A stretch of DNA of 64,000 nucleotides from Hemerocallis citrina (lineage: Eukaryota; Streptophyta; Magnoliopsida; Asparagales; Asphodelaceae): contig JACEHZ010000372.1 in NCBI GenBank assembly GCA_017893485.1, positions 1 to 64,000 on the forward strand. The letters run 5' to 3'. Of the stretch, positions 10,442 to 22,630 are shown in pieces. Numbering within the stretch: the stretch's first letter is position 1; each line of letters begins with the position of its first letter. The notes under the pieces are model-generated. The model did not search any database and had not been told where the DNA came from. It saw only the letters and a program-made list of their open reading frames with translations. Position numbers and translations under genes: made by a program.

Positions 10442-12572
10442 CCTCTCTCCCTCTGTTCGATCGCCGACCGGTGCGACCCCGTGCGCCCACGACCGCCGGC
10501 GTAGCACCTCGCCGTCGCCAGTCGCCAGCGCCGCCGCCCCTGGCTGTGCTGTTCTCTCCCCTTCGGTACTGCAGTCGCTGGTTGCCTCTTTGTTGCTGCC
10601 TTCCTGCTTTGGGTTCTTTTGCACGTAGTTTATACGTGCTATTATTGGGGATTGTGCTAGTACGTGTGTTCGTTGCTTCAGGATTCATATTCTATTATAC
10701 TTGGTATTCGTTTTCATCGTCTAACAAGCAAGTCACCGTCCACTTGAATTGCTATTTGTTTCAAATTCAAGTTTTATTGAAAATTCTTGCAAGTAGATCT
10801 TTTGTTATCGTATTTCCCTTTGTTATCCCTTTCGTTGGGTTTATTGTGGGTTTACACGAGCTAACCCCAATATTCTTGACATCGTGCCAATTTGACTCTA
10901 AAGTTTGGATCTTTAATGAATGCATATAGAATTGCTAATAGGGTTATTCATACAAGTCACAACACAAATAAATTATCATAGAGACAACTGTTAAGTTGTA
11001 TATTGTTTGATAGTTTGATGATTGATTGATGATAGACTTGTATATGTGTGTGTTCTAATTTTTATTTATCATGTTTGGACGCCTATCATGCTAGTTACAC
11101 AAATTGTTGACTATAGAATCGAAACCCATTATGTTTAACTAATTTTATTTCAAGAAAAATACCCTAAGAAGTATACATGCATGCTGACCTAAACTTGATC
11201 GCTATTTTCGAAGCAGTAAATGACCTTAAAATAAAATATTTTCTGAATATGAAATGTAGCCCCGAATGTCTAGATGTCAATAGCATCCAGAATTTTCGAA
11301 TTCCGAGTTTTTTAGTAAGAGTTATGCCCATTTTACTGCAGCTGTGTTTTTACATTCCAGAATTTTAGATCTCTTTTTTTAATAGATTAATTATTCCTCT
11401 GTTGTACTATTGCATGAATTAATGAATATATGTTGCATTGCATGTTCCCAATGAGTTATTGTCACTATTTTAACCGTCATATCCATGTTATCAACCTATT
11501 GTTTCCTTATTGATACTATTGTTCACCCCTTGTCCCTTAATTGCATATTGTATTATTGCATTGATAAATAATTAACAAGCCGGAGTTTAAGGGTTGACTT
11601 TCAGCGGTGGACAATATAGGAACTGTACTTGGAGGAGGGGCCCGTGTTTCCCTAAATAATGTTCCGGCTATTGTTTTATCGGTGATTGTGGTTATGGCCG
11701 TAACCCAATCTATCGTGTATTGTATCGTTACCGATGACCGTACCGTACACCGAAAGGTGAATAATGTTTAATGTTGAAGAGTACATGAACTATAGAGCCC
11801 ACTACAAAGTCTAAAGCGAAATTGTTTGTATGTAGCAACCATGTAGTAAAAGGATGGATACATGAAGTGCTACATTAGTTAGGATTTAAAATGATTAATA
11901 GACTTAAGGATCACACTACACTGACATTGCATATTGATCATCATTGTTCCTATTGATATCGAATATTGGCTAAGTATTACCGTTATTGATCATTGATTAT
12001 TGTTATTTAATGTTGCATCATTATTATAGCCATTTCATCGACTATCATGATTAATGTCCCATTTTATTGATTCCTATTGGTTCATTGATTCATTGTTATA
12101 CCGTTATTCCATTGTTTCCTGCTTTCTCTACTTGCTGTCCATGACTTGCTCTAAGGACAATTATTTTTCTCTTTTTAGATGAAGTTTTCACAGGTAATGA
12201 AGGAGAATTGCCTGCTGGAGTTGGAGAATAAACATTTTGAAGATTTCTGTTTCTAATTTACTTATCGCTTTAAATGACTTAATGTACTGAGACTTGTATT
12301 TATTTTTAGATTGGGATTATTATTATTTTGGGCTTATGTCCCGGATTTTATTATTGTTTCCAGACGTTGGATTATTATTATTGTATTTGGATATTATATT
12401 GTTTTATTCCAAGTATTTTTGTTCATGAGATCATTATTATTGCCTGCGCAATTGTTCTGTATTGTTTATGTTGTTGAGTTAATCGATTAAACAGCTTATG
12501 GGTGACGTTAGTCATTCGCCGGGGTTTTATCATGTGCTCGTATTCCGTATTTTTGGGAAGCGGAGCGTGACA
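10442..12572 (+). mobile_element. Truncated LTR copy inside the tandem duplication
   Basis: Equivalent to 6,293-8,423 of the solo LTR. Its first 911 bp, including the TGTAACCCCC start and the ATT tract, are absent because the duplication breakpoint lies within the LTR. It ends GTGACA followed by CTACC as in copy 1. Confidence 0.9.
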
Positions 12573-12577
12573 CTACC

Positions 12578-13933
12578 AATTACTCTTTCGAATGTCAAGG
12601 CAAATTCATGAAGTGAATACTTCTTTTGCGTGTGCTTCTTTAAGAAAGAATTCATTCCCTCACTTCTTTGGCTACTTGACATGCCGACCTAAAAATGAGC
12701 CCTATGATATACGAGGGCCCATTTCTCACGAATTTCAAAAATATCATTCAGCCATTTATTATTTTATGCCCCAAATTCCAAAACCAAATACTTCCATTGT
12801 TCTTCAAAACAAACACTAATATACGAATTCCAAATATTATCTTTAAACACATCCATAAACTTAACATTTTGAACCAATTGAGGCACCTCCCCGGGGATCA
12901 TATCTAAAATATGCCATATGCAATATCTATGGCGAATTTGAGGGAAAACTTCTTTTATTGCAGCACCAATACCCCGGTCTTGATCCGTTACGATGCCAAG
13001 AGGATCTTTTTTCATGACTCCTAGCTATTTTTGAAATAACCAAACAAAAGATGAAGCCGTTTCATTTGGGATGAAACCACAACCGAGAAAAACAGATTCC
13101 AACAAATGGAACAAATAGTATTCTGTAACGGTTTGTACTATGTGTTGCAACAAATGAAACTACATCACCAAATAGCTCATAATTCATCCGGGCAATTCCA
13201 TCAACCCAAATACAATGGGACAATCTAACACACATCTTGCTCGAATGCATAAAAAAAAAGAAGATCTTTTTCCTTTTGCCATTTGAAAAAATCTACCAAT
13301 ATTTGACCATCGTGACCTTTCAATGACTCCCTTAAGTCACTTTCATGATTTCTAACAACGGTTTTGGTAAATCCAACCCTATCATATCCCCCACTTGAGT
13401 TTTCAAAAAAAAAAATCATTTATTTGCATGTAGGAATATTAGTACCCGTGAGTTGCTCCATTATTACTTTATCGGAACTTGACACAACACGGTTACGCGG
13501 CAACAAATGTCGTCTACTGGGTGAGGTGAAAGCATGATTGTGTACCTCATGGAAAAAAATAAAAAGACCATCAATTCGTTTCTTTGTTTAATTTCACACG
13601 AACCAATACATTGCAAGCAGTTCTAGATGTAGTCCCCATTCTAATTTCGTTATTCTTATTTTTCGATACCCCTGCTTTATTACAAAGAAACATTTTTTCC
13701 ATTACCTCAATATTCTTCAGTTTATGAGGTCCCTTAAGCATTTGAAAACTCGCACATTTCGCATAGCTATCATAATAATTTTCTGCTAGCTCAAGGGTAT
13801 CAAATTTCATACCTAACTTTGGTATTAGATGCTCGTCAATAGTAGGTGTAAAATCACCTTCTTGAATACACAAAAAATTGTCACTGAGTTGTGAGCAACC
13901 TTCCCTACTCTCCATACCTATTAAAAATTCCAA
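12578..13933 (-). pseudogene. FAR1-type MULE transposase, N-terminal and core, copy 2
   Basis: Same sequence and same lesions as 8,429-9,784, shifted by 4,149. Shared lesions mean the transposase was already dead before the duplication. The continuation beyond the LTR (equivalent of 5,108-5,376) is not duplicated, so this copy lacks its C-terminus. Confidence 0.85.
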
Positions 13934-13999
13934 TATATAATCAAATAGGTATCACAGTATACGTACATATTTGATTCAATAAATTTGGGTTTTTCAATT

Positions 14000-14592
14000 A
14001 GGGGAAAATGAAGGGGGGAAATTATTACCTGAGATCGGCACCGAGATCCAAAAAAGAAAAGGAGAATTGACCGGTCTTGCAACAGCGAAAGGGGAACTGT
14101 TTCAGATTCGTAGCTAGGGTTTGGGGTTTCGGGTGAGAGTTGGCAACGTCGATAGAGAGAAAGAGAGCTTCGTCGATCAAGAGAGTGAGATAGGTGGAGG
14201 TGAACACCTTGGTATCGTCGATCTCGAGAAAGAGGGGTAAAGAGATCTGAGAAGGAGAAGACAGAGGCAGGTCGGGATTGGGGTTGAAAGAGAGAGAGAG
14301 AGAGAGGTCGAGCAATGGAGAGTGAGAGAGAGATCGAGCGATTAGAGCGATTAGGGTTTCTATTTTTGGGTAAAAGGGTCGAGATCGAAACGATGTGAGA
14401 AAGGAAAGAGAGAAAGAGATGATAGAGACTGAGAGGTAGGGGAAAAGCCCAAACTACCCCTCCGTAAGTGTGAGAAGAGCAGGAGAGAATCGCAGCCACT
14501 AGATATGGATCATGATCAAGTATAAGATCGTACGACTTAGGAGGAGTGCACACGGATGTGTGCACCAAGGCAGTGCACAACCGAAGCCCCCC
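14000..14592 (-). repeat. MULE-A right terminal inverted repeat (outer copy)
   Basis: Inverse of the left repeat at 1,084-1,560 and duplicated at 9,850-10,443. It contains a TACCCCTCCGTAAGTGTGAG block, a GA-rich tract and AATCGCTCTAATCGC-type sequence in inverse, and ends CCGAAGCCCCCC. In the minus direction it supplies the 5' leader of the transposase. Confidence 0.8.
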
Positions 14593-14604
14593 GAAGAGTA
14601 TAAC

Positions 14605-17600
14605 TGTCACGCCCCGCTTCCCAAAAATATGGAATACGAGCACGTGACGAAGCCCAGCGAATGATTTTAACATCATCCATAAGCTGTAGGATAGACTCAG
14701 CATCACAACAAGAATATCACGAATATATATACAACCAAGCATGCATGAATAATTTATTAAGCAACAGAAAACAGTTGAAAACAAGTAATAATGTCCACAT
14801 AGTTTTCAAGTCTGGATCAAATGTAAAACTCGGGAATGTAGCCTGTTACAAGTCTTAAGTAGCAAGAATAAATAATTCAAGAAAAACAATTAATCTAAAC
14901 AAGTCCTGCCTCCACTTGAAAGCTAAAATTTCTGCTCACCAATCCCAACAGGTAGCTCGTCTCTAAAGTCTGCTTAATAAATAAAAAGGGAAAAACAGGA
15001 AAAACAAGAGAAAATGCCCTTAGTGCAAGTTAGGGCCACAAATAGTAAAAACGAGTACAAGTAATGGAGAACAATAATTGGAATTAAGAAGGTAACAGGG
15101 ATACAACAAGTAATGGAAAAATCAAGAACTAGCTAGCAAGAGGAACATCTTAGTAAACGGGCTGGATAACAATTGCTAATGGTAAAACACATGACAAGTG
15201 AACCTGTAGGGATATCTAACATCAAGTGACAAGTCTCAAGTCTAGTATCATGTAACAAGTGCCAAGTCTAGTGTCACAATTTTATTTCAAGTGTCAAGTC
15301 TCAAATAACAAGTTGTCGAGTATCAGGTAACAAGTTGTCAAGTTCAAGTTTCATGTTTCAAGTCTCATGTATCATGTTTTATGTATCATATCATCAAGTA
15401 TCAAGTAACAGGTGTCATGTTCAAGTTTCATGTTCAAGTCTTGTAGTTATTACTATCTAGGTAGCACTTCATGCATCCATCTTTTTACTACATGGTTGCT
15501 ACAGACAATGCAATTTCATTTAGACCTAGTAATGGAGTCTATAGGGCGGTGTACTCAGGTATCAAGTATCAAGCAGGCACGGTTCATGAATACGAAAATA
15601 AATAACAAGTTTACGAAATAAGTTCGTGAATACTAACAGGTTCATGACCCACACAGGGGGTTCATGAATACAACAGGTTCATGAGACAAGTAACTGACTC
15701 CATGAATACATCAAGTGCAACAGGTTTATGAACCGAGTACTGGAAAACACGGGCCCCCTTCCGAGTACACTTATCTATATTGTCCACCACTATAGTCTTT
15801 CCCTTAAACCCCGGCTTGTTACTTTTATTAATTCTTATCAATCAAGCATGCAGGTGTATGAAACAAGGTACGAGAAAGTGGTGGGAACATGTGTCCAGCG
15901 AATTACATAATTAATATGTTCAGGCAGAATTTATGAATCGAAGTTTAAACATGTGAAACATGGTCGAAATATCATAATTAATTCTAAGAAAAATTGGGGA
16001 TGTCCTATAGGGTGTCCAGCAGCCGCATATAAAATTTCAAATCAAATGCTTGCTGTTAACATAGTTAAATTAATTCGCAAAGTAAAGGTGTGCAGCAGTT
16101 TTGCGAATCTGCGTCTACCGACACAGCTGCGATAAAACTGTAATAACTCCTAAACCGTAACTCTGAATTCGAAAATTCTGGAGGCCATCGACATCTAGAC
16201 ATATAGATCTACATTTTCTATTCTGGTATCGGGTTCAGATTCTGATGTTAAAGAGGTCAAAACAGTATAACAAGATTCAGGACAGCAACATGTGGAAATG
16301 TCTTACATGTATAGGTTACATGAAAATTGGTTATTAGGCGTCTAGGTTAATGTGTGATATAAATACAGGGAAATATTTATCAAAACAGCAAGTAATAATT
16401 GTTTTTCAAGCCAAAATGGTTGCAAGATCATCAAGTATAAGATATAACATATGTCTACACATCTAGGGCTCCTTAATTTATGTGTCCATGTGTTCAGGGA
16501 GTAAAATGAGTCCAACTAGTTATAATATAATACAATAAAATTATTGTGACTCTTAAGATTATAAAATTGAAGAGGTTTAATATTTGATCAACAATGATAG
16601 TCAAGAATGAGTCACAATTTCTAACTATTTGTAGTATTTTCAAGGAATGCTTGTACTAGAACAAAGATGTGTACCAAAAGGATTACTTGCCTTGATTGAA
16701 GACGATTAGATTCGATTGTTGAAGAAAATGGGATCGAAAAACTCTGTGTGAAGTCTCCCAAAAGCACGTGTGAAGCACGTGCAAAATCCAACAGTAGAGA
16801 GAAAATCCTACACCGGATCCGCCAAAACAGCGGATAGCTGTTCGGGATTTGCTGTGGCAGAACAGGGGACACCAGAATCGACCAATCAGATCTCTCCTAT
16901 GCAGCGGATCGGGGCCAGAACAGCGGACAGCAAGTGGGGATTTGCTGTGGCAAAATAGGGGACAGCGCAACCAACCACTCACCACCCGTCTTCAACCTTA
17001 CGGCAGCGAGAGAGAGAGAGTGGGCGGCACAGGCTGGCGCGGCGACTGCGACGGTGACAGGCGGACGGCGGCAACGATAGGGTGATGATGTCGATGCTGC
17101 GGTGTGACTGTGGCGACGATGGCATCGAGGAGGTGACGCGATGGCGCGACTCTGTTGGTGGATTCGAAACAGGAGAGCGATGGCGAGGGAATTGTTCGGA
17201 GGTGTGGTGACTGGCTAAGATCGAGGGAATCGGGGGGCGATGGTGAGGCGATGGGTGATGGGTAAAGCAGTCGAGGTGGAGAAATGGTGGAGAGTTGAGT
17301 AATGGCGGAGTTAGGTTGCGAGGTTGAAGAAGACAGTGAGTTCGGAATTGGTTTCAATGGGGGAGGACGGCGATGGATTTGAGGGTGGTGGTGATGTGGG
17401 GTTGACGAGGCGACGGAGGTGGTAGGGAGGTCAAGGCTAATGGAGGGACGAGGGGCGATGGGTTACTGGCGTCGAGGTTGAGTGGGGAGTTGGTTTTGAT
17501 GGGTCGGAGGAAGAAAGGAGCGGGACGATGAAGATGGAGTGGGGGCGACGGTGGAGATGGTGATGGTGAAGGTCGTGGTGGATCGGAGATGGGGTATTGG

Positions 17601-18031
17601 GCTTGCGCGTGGACGAAGGGCGAAGGGGACGGAAGCAATGCGAGGAAGAAGGAGAAGGGTAGCGGCGGGATAAATTGGGTTAGCACAGTAGCTAGGGTAG
17701 GGGTTAGGGTTAGGGTTAGGTTTAAATAGTGTGGGTTTTGTTTAATGGGTATTAGGGTATCCGCTTCGAGGGGGATCCAACAGGAAAATTGGTCAAAATG
17801 TGTTAAAATGGGAAAATAAAGAGATGATTGACATAGAATAGCTCATTCTTCATGAAGAACGACACAAGAAGCACATACAATTGAATTAGACAAAAGGACC
17901 AAAAATTGAGTCGGAACAAATTAGTAATTTTATTCGAACGGAAACAAAATACAGGATCACAATTTGAATACGAGAATACAAGGAATGAAAAATACAGTAG
18001 AAAAATGTAGATACGGAAAATAGGAGTTACA
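14605..18031 (-). mobile_element. Solo LTR (3,427 bp), minus orientation
   Basis: On plus it reads TGTCACGCCCCGCTTCCC to GGAGTTACA, and both flanks are ATAAC (14,600-14,604 and 18,032-18,036), a perfect 5-bp target duplication. In its own orientation it starts TGTAACTCC and ends GGGAAGCGGGGCGTGACA, homologous to the plus solo LTR at 5,382. Internal homology is visible near 16,105-16,200. The region 17,000-17,690 is GC-rich and gives long spurious ORFs; no real gene was recognised. AGT-rich degenerate repeats (ATCAAGTATCAAGT type) fill 15,200-15,440. It inserted into the flank of MULE-A, overlapping that element's target duplication by 2 bp. Confidence 0.85.
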
Positions 18032-18039
18032 ATAACCAC

Positions 18040-19249
18040 CAGGGTCAGCCCCGGCCCTGGCCCTGTGCAACCTGTGCGGTTGCACAGGGCCCCTAATGAT
18101 GAGGGCCCAAAGGAAAATGACCCCACTATCCGCCCAACACTGCAGCTAATTAATCTACATGTCAAAATGATCAACTTACCCTTTATATTAATTCAGAAAA
18201 GATCCTAAAATGAAAACAATACTTCATTCTAAATTTCTCACCAATTCAAAAGCGACAAAATAAAAATTAAAAAAATGTGAGATTTTTAGGGTTTTTCTTT
18301 TTTAAAATCGATCCAAATTCCTTTTCCAATCTCAATCAAAACCGAAATCTTTCACTCAATTAGGGTTTTCCAACCAAAAAATTGGTAACTTTGTTGTCAA
18401 ATTTGATTCGTTTTGTTTACTACAAGGAGTTGATGGAGAAGAACAAGCAGTTTGTGGTTGATCCACCCACGGTTCTAAAATGCCAGGACTTTTGAAGATG
18501 GTGTTCTATGCGTGGCTCGCGATGTGAGATTGGTTGATAAAGTTGTTTCATTTGTTTAACCTTTATGATTTTTAGCTGTTAATTTTATGATTAGCTAGTG
18601 AAGTTTTTAGATAATGCATATGTGTTTGATAGATTGGCATTTGCAATTGTATGAGTTATGTATGTTTGTAAATGGTTAGTTCGTTGTTTAATCAATATTT
18701 TATTTGGAATTGGTGTTATTGGAGGTCTGTTGGGATAGGGAGTGTTGAATGTGATTTCGTTTGACCAAAAGATATGAGTCCGATTAATTTTTAAAATGAT
18801 ATGAGTACCATATGATTTTGTATCTAAACATGTGAGACGATCAATTTTTAAATGATACATTTTGTTGTTGGATTTGTCGGTTAATGTATTATGCATTTCT
18901 TCTACTGGTATGCATCTAAACTAATAATTTTGATATTTTATTGTTTTGTTTTTTTTAAGGTTTTCTCATGAAATTCCTACAAGATGCTGGAATTTTAGAG
19001 AGATTGGAGATTTTTGAAGATATTAGATTTTGCAACTATGAAATGTATTTTAAAATGAATTCATATAAAATTTTGATTGATATAGAATGTACGCTACTCA
19101 TATTTCTCAATTGAATTCATGTAATATATATATAAATATGTATACATAACGTCGAAACAAATATAAAGTACAATTAGTATTTGAATATGTAAAAAAGGTT
19201 CAAAATTTTTTTTTTGGACAAGACCCTAAAAATCTCATTACCGGTTCTG
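18040..19249. mobile_element. hAT-like non-autonomous element
   Basis: Starts CAGGGTCAGCCCCGGCCCTG, ends ACCGGTTCTG, and is flanked by a perfect 8-bp duplication ATAACCAC (18,032-18,039 and 19,250-19,257). Terminal repeats are imperfect beyond CAG/CTG. A GTGCAACCTGTGCGGTTGCAC hairpin lies just inside the left end. No transposase was found in 1.2 kb. It inserted 8 bp from the end of the preceding solo LTR. Confidence 0.75.
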
Positions 19250-19262
19250 ATAACCACAATAT

Positions 19263-20393
19263 ATCTCTACTACTATAATGGGAGAACCCCTTAGTCAGTA
19301 ACCGCGTCAGTAACCCAACCCGTGCAACGCACGGGTTGGGTTACTTTGGTAAATCTTTTCGAAAAGTGGACCTGTTTGGTAAATATTTCCGAAGGCGGTT
19401 CAGTTTGAAAATTATTTTCTTTTTAATTATGGACTAACTTGGGACAATATTTTCGAACGTAGACCTGTTTTGTAAATATTTTCGAAAGTGGATCGGTTTG
19501 GAAATTATTTTCTTCTTACCCTTTTCATGATCCTTCAATTTTTTCCACGTGCACGTGTGCACGTGTATAATACTAGTAAGTTGTTAATTGATAGTCATGT
19601 GAACTACATGTGTAATTTTTGTCTTTGTATGAAAATATTTTATACAAATACATGCTTTATTGAATCTTATGATATGCAGTGTGGAGCCCATAGAGGTTGC
19701 AATGGTAATAAGTTATTAATGAATAGCTATGTGCACTGCATGCATACGGCTATTTTTGTATTCATATGCTATCATAATAACAATAATAACAAAAGAAAAT
19801 TTAATATGCTAAAAGATATTTCGAAAAATGTATGATCTATAATGATGAAGTAAAGCTACTAAACAAACAGTCAAGCACATGTAGACATCAAACCTTTATA
19901 TCTTCTCTTTTTTTCATGTCTTATTTACTTTATTCCATCCTCCTAACATTAACCACCACTCCTAGAACTTGCGTAGAACTTGCAATAGTATTTCTGACAA
20001 TTTGACTCATATTATGCATTTAATTTTATTTTGGGCTAATATGGCAGCAGCAGGTTCTAGGGGAAGGATTGCAACTGTATTCTAGGTACATGAGTTTGAT
20101 GATGAGGAGATTGAGATTGGCCCGACGATTGATTGATAGCCAGCACGATCTATGATGGACATTGATACCCACCACCCCAGGGTTTGTTAGGGGGTATGAT
20201 GTATTACTTTGTGGCAACTTTATATTTTGTCTTTTGTCCCACGCCCCATATTCGGGGTGGAGTTATGTTCTTCTGTTTTGTTTGTAGGATTTTGTTGTAA
20301 GCTCAGTACTCTGAGTTTGTTTTATTAATCACTTATTAATAAAACAGAGTGGCTAGACTCCATCTTTTTCTTAAATAAATAAATAAAATAATG

Positions 20394-20440
<47 letters not shown>

Positions 20441-20872
20441 TAAAAATTAAAAAAAATAAATAAAAAATAAAATAAAAAAAAACTCCCAACTTTTCTCACT
20501 TGTAACATTTTCCGCCACTATCTCCACCTATATTTAATTTAGCCACTCCACACCACCCTAATAAACACACACTAGTATCAGACACGTGCACACGTGCACG
20601 TGGAAAAAATTAAAGGATAATGAAAAGGGTAAGAAGAAAATAATTTCCAAACCGATCCACTTTCGAAAATATTTACAAAACAGGTCCACTTTCTAAATTA
20701 TTTACCAAAGTTAGTCCATAATTAAAAAGAATATAATTTTCAAACTGATCCACTTTCGAAAAAATTTACCAAACAGGTCCATTTTCGAAAATATTTAACA
20801 AAGTAACCCAACCCGTGCGTTGCACGGGTTGGGTTACTGACTAAGGGGTTCTCCCATTATAGTATTAGAGAT
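19263..20872. mobile_element. Element with roughly 310-bp terminal inverted repeats, class uncertain
   Basis: Left arm 19,263-19,575 pairs with right arm 20,575-20,872. Shared blocks are ATAATGGGAGAACCCCTTAG, GTAACCCAACCCGTGCAACG, AAATATTTTCGAAAGTGGAT and CCACGTGCACGTGTGCACGT. The centre is AT-rich with an (AAT)n tract at 20,393-20,440 and no recognised gene. The long repeats resemble a MULE, but I found no convincing 9-bp target duplication. GTGCAACGCACGGGTTGGG forms a short hairpin in each arm. Confidence 0.65.
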
Positions 20873-20970
20873 TTCACATATTTTTTCCCCCTAAAGAAAC
20901 AGAATTCATTAAATGTCTCCTGCTTATAAATAAAGTCAATCGCCCACATGTGATCAAACGAGAGATTCGC

Positions 20971-21830
20971 TGTACTGACAAAAATATTTGGGCCTCCCAC
21001 TCACTTCCGAAAATAATTAGCGATCTGATCTAAGATTGGACACGTCAGCATAAACCTCTATTGGAAATAACGGCATAGGTTATTTACGTGTCGTTATTTT
21101 CAATAATGACATCTATTTTATAATTTTTTTACCATGCCGTTATTTGGAATAACGGCATCAGTATATTTCTCTTACAAGTGTGAATCTTCTAATTTTAAAA
21201 AAATTCTAAGTGTGAAAAAAACTTATAAATAATGCCGTTATCCCCAATAACGGCATTCGAATGAATGATACCGTTATTGGAGATAACGGCATCAGTTATA
21301 TATAAATGAACTATTATCGTTGTATGGAAACAGAGAGGATGAATAATAAGTTAATTTTTTATTTAAAAAAATTATAACTGATGCCGTTATTTGGAATAAC
21401 GGCATCAATTATAAAAAAAAAATTTTAAAAAATTAACTTATTCGTCAGAGAGGATGAATAATAAGTTACTTTTTTATAAAAAAAAATTTATAACTGATGC
21501 AGTTATTCCAAATAATGGCATCAGTATGAGAATGCCGTTATTTGAAATAACGGCATCTGTTAGAAGGTTTCCACACTTGCAATTTTTCTCTAAATGGAGA
21601 CTACAAGTTGTCGAAAAATAAAATAACATATGCCGTTACTCCAAATAACGGCATGACACTTTTTTTAAATATAGATGCCGTTATTGGGAAAAACGGCATG
21701 TAAATAATCTATGTCATTTTTCCCAATAACGATTTTTACTGATGTGTCCCAAACTGGATTAGTTTGCTAATTATTTTTGAAAGTGGGTCAGAGCATTAAA
21801 TATTTTCAAAAAGTGGGTCAGTACGGCAAA
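20971..21830. mobile_element. Foldback element with palindrome array, copy 1
   Basis: Terminal arms of about 130 bp (TACTGAC, AAAATAATTAGC, GGACACGTCAGCAT) are inverted relative to each other. Between them lie about eight separate palindromes of about 26 bp of the form ATGCCGTTATTnnnAATAACGGCAT, at about 21,130, 21,230, 21,270, 21,381, 21,498, 21,533, 21,630 and 21,674. No ORF. Mobility is inferred from the related neighbour at 21,891-22,630. Confidence 0.7.
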
Positions 21831-21890
21831 ACTTTCTGAGCAAACTTACTGAAGAAATCAAGTATTTACACTGCACATTCTAATTAGAAC

Positions 21891-22630
21891 TTTTTGCCGT
21901 ACTGACCCACTTTTTGAAAATATTTAGCGACCTGTTTCAGTTTCAAAAATATTTAGCCAACTGACCCAATTTTGGACACGTCAGCATTAACCATTATTAG
22001 AAATAATGGCATAGGTTAATTCTATGTCATTGTTTTCGATAGTGGCATCTCTATATAAAAAAATTCGCGTGCCGCTATTTGGAGTAACGATATCAGTTAA
22101 CTTATTATCAATCGTGTACTCTATGTGACTTGAAAAAAATGTAAGTGTGGAAAAATTATATAGATAATGCCGTTATTCCCAACAACGGTATTCTCATTAC
22201 AGATGTCGTTGTTAGGGATAGCGGCGTCAGTTATAGGATTTTTTGCATATAAATAGTGGCATCATCTATATATGCAAAAAAGTTTTATAACTGATGTCGC
22301 TATCCCTAACAACGACATCTATAATAAGAAAGTCATTGTATGGAATAGCGGCATCATCTATAGGATTTTTTCACACTTACAACTTTTTCTAAGTCACATA
22401 GAGTACACGATTGAGGATAAGTTAACTGATACCGTTACTCCAAATAGCGGCACGCGGAAGAAAAAAATAGAGATACCGCTATTGAAAACAACGGCATAGA
22501 ATTAACCTATGCCGTTATTTCCAATAACGGTTAATGCTGACGGGTCCAAAACTGGATTAGTTGGCTAAATATTTTTGAAAGTGGGTCAAGCTGCTAAATA
22601 TTTTCAAAAAATGGATCAGTACGGCAAAAA
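21891..22630. mobile_element. Foldback element with palindrome array, copy 2
   Basis: Bounded by TTTTTGCCGTACTGACCCAC and its inverse ending ACGGCAAAAA. The whole 740 bp is close to one large palindrome, and it also contains shorter CCGTTATT/AATAACGG palindromes similar to those of copy 1, more diverged (CCGCTATT, TCGTTGTT variants). It is separated from copy 1 by about 60 bp. No ORF. Confidence 0.75.

Larger units (their letters stand above)
10442..14590 (+). repeat. 4,149-bp tandem duplication, copy 2
   Basis: Starts inside LTR sequence immediately after the MULE terminus of copy 1 and ends at the MULE terminus next to the outer target duplication at 14,593. It contains a truncated LTR (10,442-12,572), CTACC, a second transposase copy and the terminal repeat. 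Identity to copy 1 appears near complete by eye. Confidence 0.95.
1084..14592 (+). mobile_element. Composite Mutator-like element (MULE-A)
   Basis: The ends are GGGGGGCTTCGG (left, expanded into a run of about 18 G at 1,085) and its inverse CCGAAGCCCCCC (right, ending 14,592). The flanks GAAGATTAT (1,075-1,083) and GAAGAGTAT (14,593-14,601) form a 9-bp target duplication with one mismatch, the size expected of Mutator. Inside are a GRF-zinc-finger gene on plus (2,361-2,777), a FAR1-type transposase on minus, a solo LTR that splits the transposase, a 4,149-bp tandem duplication that doubled the right part, and an extra terminal repeat at 4,985-5,107. That extra repeat suggests two related MULEs merged under one outer target duplication. 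The strand given is arbitrary. Confidence 0.75.

Noticed and set aside
16998..17686. Minus ORFs of 119 and 110 codons
   Set aside because: Low-complexity Pro/Ser translation of the GC-rich part inside solo LTR 2.
19263..20872. Helitron
   Set aside because: Has long terminal inverted repeats at both ends, which Helitrons lack, and no CTRR end with hairpin.
20971..22630. Micro-RNA gene cluster
   Set aside because: Hairpins are only about 26 bp with 3-nt loops, too short for plant pre-miRNA; the element-scale foldback explains them better.
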